A stretch of 64,000 nucleotides of DNA from Gordionus sp. m RMFG-2023 (taxonomy: Eukaryota; Nematomorpha; Gordioida; Chordodea; Parachordodidae), in the NCBI RefSeq assembly GCF_954871325.1, contig NC_088778.1:13543666-13607665 (forward strand), in the 5' to 3' direction. Below are positions 55,607 through 64,000 of this stretch, piece after piece. Numbering within the stretch: position 1 is the first letter of the stretch; every line of letters begins with the position of its first letter. A model generated the notes under the pieces. That model worked only from the letters and a program-made list of their open reading frames with translations, did no database searches and was not told where the DNA came from. The translations under genes were made by a program, and so were the position numbers.

Positions 55607-58120
55607 CAGTGTTGTTAAACGCTACTTTTAAAAGTAGCGCACTATCGCTACCGCTATTTTATAAAAAAGTAGCGCGCTACCGCTATCGTTTTCAAATGAG
55701 TAGCGCGCTATTAGCTACTTTTAAAAAAAAGTAGCTAAAGCTACTTTTTACGCTACTTTGATTTTTTTTTTAAATATTTTTTTTTTACGTAACATTATTT
55801 CCATAAATAAAATATTGATATAAAAACATGACTATAATTTGTTACATATATATATATATATAATTTATTTATTATTGCACTTTGATAATAATAACATTTC
55901 GGTACTGTCATTCCCAAGTCTAGAGCGACGATTAGAAAGTATAAGCTTTGCCATACTAAATAATCGTTCAGCACTAGCACTTGAGGGCAAAGCAGTATTA
56001 AATTTAATAAACAAACTTTTTATATGAAAAAAATCATCAAAAATATTTAAATTAGTATTTTTAGATTTAAAAAAAGCATCTAGAGGTTAATTAAAAATAC
56101 TTCAGTATATTCTTTAATAAAAGTATGCTCCTCCACATTAAAATACTGTATTCCCATTTGATCCAATATATAATTCATTTCCATTTTTTTCTCATCTAGA
56201 AACAATGCTAAAAGTTTCATAGCATTGTAAACACTATTCCATCTTGTAGTGTTTGGTGTCAATAAATAACGTCCTATTTTTTTTTTGAAAATATCAGACG
56301 TCTTTGATGACTTATTTTGTTTATTCCAATAAGCTTGGCATTTAGAAAACGTAGATCTTGATACTCTTTTAAAATCCTCATTTAATAATGCTTCTTCAGC
56401 ATCCACTGTCGCAACTAAATTTAGGTTGTAGCAGGAACAACGATGATGGCTAGGTAACATAGAAGACTTTATTGAAGATCCTAAATATTATAAATTTTAT
56501 TTTATATTGGTGAAAAATTAAATATAAAATAATTTAAAACCAAGGATGTCATGAACATCAATTATCTCAAACTCCATTTCATCATCCTCTTCTTGTTTTC
56601 CATCTTCAATATTTTTGTCAGGAATATTACTAGTATTGTTATTATTATTATCTTCCCCAAATATTCTATATTATTTATATCATATTATAAAAAAATTATA
56701 ATAAATTTAAAACCTGAAGACCTTCAGGAAATTAGACCCATTATCCGTAATCATCTTACAAACCTTGTTTTGAATTTTGTAAGACCTATGGATTTCTGCA
56801 ATAATATTGGCTAGAATGTCATAAGTCTGACAGCCAATTATTCTCTTTAGAGCTAACGCTACAGATTTTCGTTTAAGATTTTTAGGATCAATCCAATGTG
56901 CAGTTACTCCTAAATAAGCTCTAAAAATATGACATATTATAAATCAGAAAATAAACATTTTTACCTTCTATTGTGAGTCCAGCAATCTGCCGTTGTACAG
57001 ACGTAGGAGACATCTGATAGATTTAATATCAAAGATTCTTTCATTTCCTTAAAGCTCTCCAAAATTCTTGCCATCAATGTATGCCGGCAAAATATCTTGG
57101 TCCGTGGAGAAAAAGTGTTTATCATCTTTATAAAAGAATCATGAACTGTATCTATTATAAAGTTCATAATTTACTTTGTCAGCCAATTTTTGGGATACAC
57201 CAGGTGTTGATGACTCCAAATTGGTTAATTTTGTTTGTATTAAATTTGATTTGGAAGTGGGTTTATCTTCTTCCATTACCCCAAAACTTTTGAGATATTT
57301 TTCAATCTCTTTATAATTTGAAGTTTGCACAGTCTAAAATTATAAAATACTTAGAATAAAAATTATGTAGGAGATAAGTACATAAAAGTGATTGAAATAA
57401 CTATTTTAAAATGTTTTAAATAATTTAGATAAAATTTATGAATATATAAAAAAAATGATTGGTTTTTGATTTTATTTTATTTTAAAAATTAAAGATTAGC
57501 CTACACATTGATATTAAATTTGTTTAATATATTACCTTTAAATGTTTTTTCAAATTAAAGCTGCTCGTATGATTTGAAGAGATAATTTTGCGGCACATCT
57601 TGCACCGAAACCGATATCTAGTATTAATTTTTTCTTCAAGGTTAAAGTATTTCTTGAATTTTGGGAAAGGATCATATATATTTTGCTCATTTTCCAAAGA
57701 AATTTCAATATCTTCAACAATCTCACACATAACAAGATTTATAATGCTTAATATAAAATGTAAAATGAAATATAAAATAAGATAAAAGCAATGACATACC
57801 AATAACGGAATTTCAAAAATATATAATTTAATGAATGCGCGAAATATAAATTAAATACAGATTGCTATTTAACAACTGTTTATATCTAATATATAACAAT
57901 AATATATATTTTTAAATATAAATATAAATTTCAAAATTAAATTAAATAAAAGGATTAATATTTTAGATTTTATAAAAAAAAATATATTTTAATCATTTTT
58001 AGATGTATTTATTATGTAAAATTAAAAGTAGCGAGCTACCGCTATCGCTATTTTTTTAAAAAAGTAGCGCGCTATAGCTACCGCTACTGAAAAAAGTAGC
58101 GCGCTATTTTAACAACACTG
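55607..58120 (-). mobile_element. hAT transposon copy 3, 2.5 kb, exact 8-bp duplication
   Basis: Ends CAGTGTTGTTAAACGCTACT and AGCGCGCTATTTTAACAACACTG. Flanked by CTCCTAAG at 55599-55606 and 58121-58128, inside the DIRS fossil. AGTAGCGCGCTA motifs repeat below both ends. The transposase is on the minus strand: MCEIVEDIEISLENEQNIYD at 57732, BED finger CKMCRKIISSNHTS...LKKHL; KIFCRHTLMARILESFKEMK and TTADCWTHNRR near 57130-56965; HRCSCYNLNLVATVDAEEAL and LLTPNTTRWNSVYNAMKLLA near 56445-56215; and dimerisation domain LPSSASAERLFSMAKLILSN near 56005. A few introns or shifts separate these blocks. It is the best-kept of the three related copies. Confidence 0.93.
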
Positions 58121-59469
58121 CTCCTAAGTCTAGTTTTACGTGGTCTGTTGTATCGACGCCCATTGGTCTTAATAACCTGTGGAAGCGTCCGATCGAGTTA
58201 CTATCCACCGTCGGCACTGACGGTGGTTGGATAGCAGCTGCATGTGGGGTAATCCGATCTGCGAAAATGTTTCCCATAATAATCGGCTCCCCATTATGAT
58301 CGAATTGCTGCGTAGTGGGGAGATCATGGATAGTAACCTCACTGGTAGTGGATATCGATCGTCTTGGTCCTCTGTCCCTTCCTTGTCACCTGTGACTCCA
58401 GCAGGTGAGAACTTCTGGCGCCTCACATCTTTGACCCACTGCTGTATTTCCGCTTGACCTAAGTCATTGATGCAGCTATCAGCCCATGGAGCCAGGGCCT
58501 CGACGATACCCAGGTTTATCGTGGAAGGAGGAAGGGTTTGCAGGAATTTACGTATGGTTTGTAGGTTTCTTCTTTCTATTAGGGAATCCGTGTTTAGCTG
58601 CTCCGTAGCTATTGGTGGGTTGGCCATAGTCATCGTTTCCAGCAGGAGATCTATTGCGGGTGCTTGATGTCCCTCTTTCCAGCGAAGGAAGTGGGGGGGG
58701 GGATCGAAATGGCTGGTCTTGCGGTATAGGAGGAGGCCCGCCTACTAACTTATACATCGTCTGGTGCGACTCCCATCTGATTTGGTCCCAACCCCAAGCG
58801 ATTGATTTGGCGTACACTTGGGCTTTGGCCGCAACATCCCTATGGAATTCCAGTGAGATGTCTTCTTTCATCTCTTTCACTGCGATCTTTAGGGAGGAAA
58901 ATTCGTGGATATCTCTTCATTTGAGTTGGAAGCTTTGGGCTTTCTCACCGAGGCAGATCGCGTTAGTGTAATGTTTCGCTATTTTTACTAACTTTTTCTT
59001 GTCTGTTTCTGCAAGAATATTCAATGATTGTAGCTCCTCTTCAGAGAGAAGGAATTCCGTGGAATCTTGGTCAAGTCCACTAGTGGCGGACTGGGCGCTG
59101 GCGCTTCCGTTTTGGTAAAAATAATTAAGAGATTCGGTTCTGTCGCGGTCTTATTTTCGACTTTGACGTTATCTATTTTGGCAAAGAATTCGTTCATTTT
59201 ACTTATCATATTGTCCACCTTGTGATTGAGATTGGTAAAATTATCATCTGTGGACCTCTGATTGTTGACCGTGGTGGCTCTGACGTTTATATATCAGCCT
59301 TGAGTTGCGCGCTCTTCTCGGGCATAGTAATGGATCTAGTGTGTGGCCTATTTGGCAAATTTATGTTATCAATTTTCTCGCCTATCGGGTGTATCAACTA
59401 ATCTCGGGTATTTCTGCGTCGGTATGGTTGTAATACACAATAGAAAATAATAAAATAAATTTACAGAGT

Positions 59470-60715
59470 CTTAGATTTAAGTGCCAAATTAGTAAAGAAA
59501 GCGAATTATTCCGTATATTTGGACGACATAATCATCTTTCATAACGCACCTAATCTAGTTTTTCAGGACACAATCGCATTCTTATATATGGCGACGGCTT
59601 GGGGATTAGTGGTAAATGAAACTAAATCCATCATTATTCCCACGGACAAGCTTACTTACCTGGGAATCGATATTGATTTCACGACTAAAACAGCAGAGGT
59701 AGACAAAGAAAACAAGGCCAGGCTAAGATTCTGTCAGCTTATATTATATAAACATACGTTGCAATCCATGTCAATCGAAAGAAACATAGCCTTAGAAGTA
59801 TTGGGAATACCTAACCACTACACCTATTCAATTACAGGATTGTCAAGAGTATTCGCTCCGTATTACGTGACTATGCTATGTGAAGAAGAGACTCTACCCA
59901 TCGACTACCTTAAAGCTTATCCGAAGGCGGTAGTAGCCATTGCAGCCTTGATGAGACCTTTTCCTTTTATTTTTCCAATTAACCCCATTATCCATGTAGA
60001 TGCCTCGTTAACATACATAGGAATAACCGAAGCAACACAAGAAAGATATTCTTTTACGTTTGACGAAATCAAGCACGATTTAGGAATCCCCGACCTAGCC
60101 GCCCCATATAAACCAGAAAGAAATCTTAGCAATATGGGCAGGTTGCTGATATGGTATGAATAAATATAAATCAATACCATCCATTGTAACAGACAGCCAA
60201 GTAGCTTTTACGATCATTAAGAAAGGAGGCTCCCGCTCCCCAGCTTGTGAACATCTAGTTACCAGGATAATGCTGGCAATTGGCTTCCATGACTTCGTAC
60301 ACTTAGCAAGGAACATTACTTGGCTGCCATCCGAAGACAACCTTGCGGACGCCCCTAGCAGGCTATGGATAGGAAACGAGTCAGCGCATAACCTTCTCCA
60401 CGGTATTGACATAGACGGGTTACCCAGGATTGAAGATGAATCACTTGGATACGAGCCTCAACCCCCGTTCTTCACATAGATGAAGTGGAGGGCATAATCA
60501 CGGAGGGAGTCGAACAAATGGAGGAACACTTTGACCCCACGATTTTAGATAGAACCCTCGAACTATCCGCGCAGGATGAACCCGAACAAACAATTAACGA
60601 AGGACACATGGAGGAAGAAACTGAAAATAACATAAATTCTACCTACCGAGAAGGGTTTAACTCTGTTGGCGGCTTCTCTAATACAAACACAAAAAAATAT
60701 GAACGAGAATAAATT
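59470..60715 (+). mobile_element. DIRS-type retroelement fossil, RT/RNase H part
   Basis: A long open part of a DIRS-type polymerase (RT with YLGIDIDFTTKTAEVDKENK, then RNase H with TDSQVAFTIIKKGG), the near-identical inverse of 55255-53362 without the hAT insertion. Only one or two breaks are evident in this piece, but the N-terminal RT and gag parts are absent on this side. Ends in AT-rich DNA near 60715. Confidence 0.75.
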
Positions 60716-61109
60716 ATCATAAGTTACCGTAAAAAAAAATACTAATGATATTTATGTAACGAAAAAGGGGAAAAATATTTTATCCATACATATCATTTAT
60801 ATATATAAAAATAAGTTAGGAGAAAAAAACATAAAACAGAAGGGCTGGGAAAAAAAATATTTAACAAAAAGAATTACCAAATGTTAAAGATTCTCTTTTA
60901 ATATATGTTATTAAGCACCATGATAAAAAAAGTCATTCACAAAATTGATTGTATTTTCTTTCCAACAAATATACACTCACAAATAAAACCAGATAAAAAA
61001 AATAGCAACTGGCAGACACTGTCGATTGGAAAAAAAACTTTTTATCAATGTGAATAATCCAAACATAGACATGGCCAAACAAAAACTTTTTTTAATACAA
61101 TAAGATATC

Positions 61110-61460
61110 TTTTTTATTCACATATTAGATCAATCAGGCGAATCTCACAAACCTTATTCATGTCTTCAAAGGCAATTTCAAAAAAAATTTTTTTTTTAAA
61201 ACGACCATCTACCCTGGCATCTGGTAGACAAAGAAAATTCTTTAACAACCAACAAGAAAAACATTTCTTGCCAAACAAAAATTATTTCTATACAAATATT
61301 AGGTCAATCAGGCGAATCCCCCAAACCTTATTCATTTCTTCTCTAATTGACTTATAAACATAACGGCAATATCAAATTTTTCTTTTCAAATTTTTCTATT
61401 CAAATTTTTTTTTAAATGACTATCTACCCTGGCATCTGGTAGACAAAAAAAATTCTTGGA
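61110..61460. repeat. Imperfect duplicate, about 140-bp units
   Basis: AATCAGGCGAATC...CAAACCTTATTCAT occurs at 61133 and 61307, and CTACCCTGGCATCTGGTAGACA at 61209 and 61434, in the same order. The second word holds the inverted pair CTACC/GGTAG. It lies just beyond the coding end of the gypsy fossil at 61735 and may belong to its terminal repeat. Confidence 0.6.
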
Positions 61461-61734
61461 CAAACAAAAAGAAAAACTATTCCAATATCATTAAAATGGT
61501 GAAAAACTTTTTAATTAACCTGTCTGAATTGAACCATAAATTGGAACGAAATTGACCATAAAAACTTGTGTCAAGAACAACATAAAAAAAATGACCCAAT
61601 ATACTGAACCCTGACCCGATATAAACCGTTTAATTAGTCCTTTTAAGATTCATTCTTAAAAAAAATCAAGTATATCTTCTATAATATTTATTCCTTCTTT
61701 TTTTCTCCTAATTTCAGGTGATCATGATGGCGGA

Positions 61735-64000
61735 TCACAGTAAGCCGGTTATTAACAAAATTTCACTTAATTTCGAACCGTAGTTTACTACTACCCGACC
61801 TCTTTCCCACTTCCTTCCCCGATTATCAAACAATCTGGCCCAAACCTTCTGGCCCACTGAAAATTTTACCCCTAATTTTACTCCCACTGAGGGAATAATT
61901 TTCCCTTTTGGTTTCAATAAATCTAAAGGACCCCGTGTTCGCCTACCTAAAAATAACTCTACAGGCGTAACCCCCTCTCGATTGCGAGAATTAAGGTAAT
62001 ATAATTGAGACATGTAAACCTCATCCTTACGATTACCAGCCTTCCTAATCCAATTCTTAACAATTGCTACCATCCTCTCAGCTTGTCCATTCGAGCTGGG
62101 ATGATACGGCGGCGTAAGTGACTCAGCACAAAAATGTTTGAACTCATCACTGACAAAGGCGGGACCCCTGTCAGACATTATCGTGTCGGGAAAATCGAAT
62201 CGGGCATATAATTCCCTTAATTTTTTGATAACTACTTTAGTGGTATAACCATGCACTTCTGCATATTCTATCTACTTGGAAAATGAATCTACCACGAAAA
62301 TTATGATTTTTTATCAAGGTCAAAGAAATCAATGTGGATACGTTCCCAAGGTTTCTTTGATCTAGGCCAAACCTGCCCTACTTCTTTACTGGGCATAGGG
62401 GCACAGGTATTTCAAGGAACGCTATTCCTGGTAATCCGTTCAATATCATTGCCCATACCAGGCCACCATACATATTCCCGAGCCCAAGATTTCATCTTGT
62501 CCAGACCTTGATGTCCGGCATGCAATAAATTCATGATTTTACTCCGTAATTTATAAGGAATTACGGCCCTGTATCCCCTCATAATTCAATCATCAACAAT
62601 AGACAATTCTTTTTGTATTTTTTTTATAGATATTTGTTTTTCCGAGGTTTTTCTTCTGTTAAACTCAATTTTACTTGACTTAAATCTTTGTCGTTCACAG
62701 TATTGTTTTCAAATCCTCCCAATTGGTAGAACTCCTTTTAAAATTGAAAGAATACGCACTAAAGCCTTCTCTCTATCAATATTTATCCTATCACTTATTT
62801 CCGGATCTGCACACCAGAACCTAACCTAGACAAAATATCCGGCAAACAATTCTCTTTGCCTCGACGATATTTAATCTCTACGTTAAAACTGCCCACTAAT
62901 AATAACCAACGCTGCAACCGGGGAGATAACATTAACTCCCTATTATCCTTTTTGAATAAGTGGATTAACGGTTTGTGGTCGGTAAAAATTACAAATTTTT
63001 TACCAATCAAATATTCACGGCATTTTGTCAAACCGAAAATCACTGCCAAGGCCTCCTGTTCAATCACAGAATACCTCGTTTCTTCAAAAAACTCTCGAGA
63101 AAAACAGGATGGGTCTTTCCACACCATCAATTAAATGTAATAAGGCTCTTCCAACACCTTCGTTAGATGCATCAACAGCTAATATGATTTCTAAATCATT
63201 GTTGAAACATACTAAAATTGGCTCTTCCTCAATTTTTCCCTTTAAAATTTCAAACGCCTCTTGTTCAAATTTCTAATCAAAATGAACACCTTTTTTTAAT
63301 AACTCATACAACGGTGCAGCTACTTTCGCAAAATCCTCGATAAAACGATGGTAGTAATTTACCATACCCAAAAAGGACTGCACTTCAGCCTTACTATTGA
63401 GCTGCTTCAAATTTAATATATTCTTCAAATCTTTTTTTAATGGCTTCACCTCAATCCCATTTATTTGATGGCCTAAATATTCTACCTCCGTTATGCCCAA
63501 AATGCTTTTCTCCTTACTGGCTCTCAAGCCTTTATCACGAATTCTCTTAAAACTTCCTCCAAACGTTGGCTATGCTGTTCAGGCGTCACCCCTGTAATCA
63601 GCATATCATCCATATAATAAAATACCCCTCCTAGTCCTTGGAAAGCGGACCCCATGGTACGTTAAAAAATAGGGGCGGTCACGCTCAACCCAAATGGTAA
63701 TCTACAAAAAGCGAATAACCCTTTAGGAGTCGTTATCGTCAATAATTTACGAATTTCCTCCCTCAAAGGTAATTGTAGATAAGCTGACGAAAAATCAACC
63801 TTTGAAAAATATTTCGCCCCCTTTAACTGAGCCAAAATTTTTTCAATTCGAGGCAACGGATATTTAACCTCTGCTACCCACCGATTTATTGTTACTCTGA
63901 AATTAGCACAGAGCCTCAATTTACCATTTGATTTCTTAACTGGTACCAACGGGGTTGCTCATGCACTATATTCCACCGGAACAATAATACCATCCTTTAC
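61735..64000 (-). mobile_element. Ty3/gypsy LTR-retroelement fossil, runs off right edge
   Basis: On the minus strand, from the right edge: reverse transcriptase (63949-63270, with GKLRLCANFRVTINRW, KYFSKVDFSSAYLQLPLREE and VQSFLGMVNYYHRFIEDF), RNase H (63130-62795, with FVIFTDHKPLIHLF and RRGKENCLPDILSRLG), and integrase with its C-terminal part (62520-61735, with FDFPDTIMSDRGPAFVSDEF and PYHPSSNGQAERMVAIVKNW). Order is standard for Ty3/gypsy. Gag, protease and one LTR would lie beyond base 64000. It carries a few breaks in the visible half and is much better kept than the fossil at 48200-50650. Confidence 0.9.

Larger units (their letters stand above)
53040..59340 (-). mobile_element. DIRS-type retroelement fossil with two hAT insertions
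   Basis: On the minus strand, from the right: a gag-like region (about 59220-58140), reverse transcriptase (about 55545-54713, with VVNETKSIIIPTDKLTYLGI) and RNase H (about 53613-53362). No LTR-type integrase is seen, and the RT/RNase H wording and the inverted terminal sequences fit DIRS elements, which use a tyrosine recombinase; that recombinase itself was not recognised here. hAT elements at 53710-54704 and 55607-58120 split it, with exact 8-bp duplications. It is broken in several places besides the insertions, but similarity to the piece at 59470-60715 is high, so it is fairly young. Confidence 0.75.

Overview
The window is AT-rich eukaryotic nuclear DNA, almost certainly from an animal. 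It holds two host genes, both on the + strand, with GT-AG introns and the standard code. The first is an eIF3d gene (eleven exons visible, 10257-25398; the 5' exons were not found). The second is a YPEL5-type Yippee gene (five coding exons, 30093-46188). Both were assembled by reading exons one by one and checking that splice phases close. I cannot name the species. The animal-like YPEL5 core, DIRS, RTE and restriction-endonuclease LINEs and the abundance of hAT elements suggest an AT-rich invertebrate, but this is inference.

Region by region. 1-5650 is the right part of a 2-kb-class hAT element, split by a 4.6-kb foldback element (190-4787) with an exact 8-bp target duplication. 5651-10256 holds a decayed transposase, a PIF/Harbinger-type element (7315-8956, TTA duplication) and a hAT MITE. 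10257-25398 is eIF3d; its introns hold a decayed hAT (13008-14583), a second copy of the first hAT (14831-17044), a triplicated Harbinger transposase fragment (18960-19550) and a CAGGG-ended element (19681-20430). 25399-30092 is intergenic with four short related MITEs.

30093-46188 is the YPEL5 gene. Its 12.3-kb first intron carries a broken RTE-clade LINE with a tRNA-like head (about 30760-33880) and a second LINE with a restriction-like endonuclease (about 37860-39960). The predicted protein is the normal Yippee domain followed by about 470 extra residues rich in Asn, Ser, Thr and His, coded by four phase-compatible exons.

46189-64000 has no host gene that I can see. It is a graveyard of retroelement fossils: a Ty3/gypsy remnant (48200-50650), three DIRS-type pieces in inverted arrangement (51436-60715) and part of a second Ty3/gypsy element that runs off the right edge (61735-64000). 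Two hAT elements with perfect 8-bp duplications (53710-54704 and 55607-58120) lie inside the DIRS fossil and so are younger than it.

The main points of interest are the extended YPEL5, the foldback element and its shared ends with the 0.2-kb MITEs, and the nested insertions that give a relative timeline.
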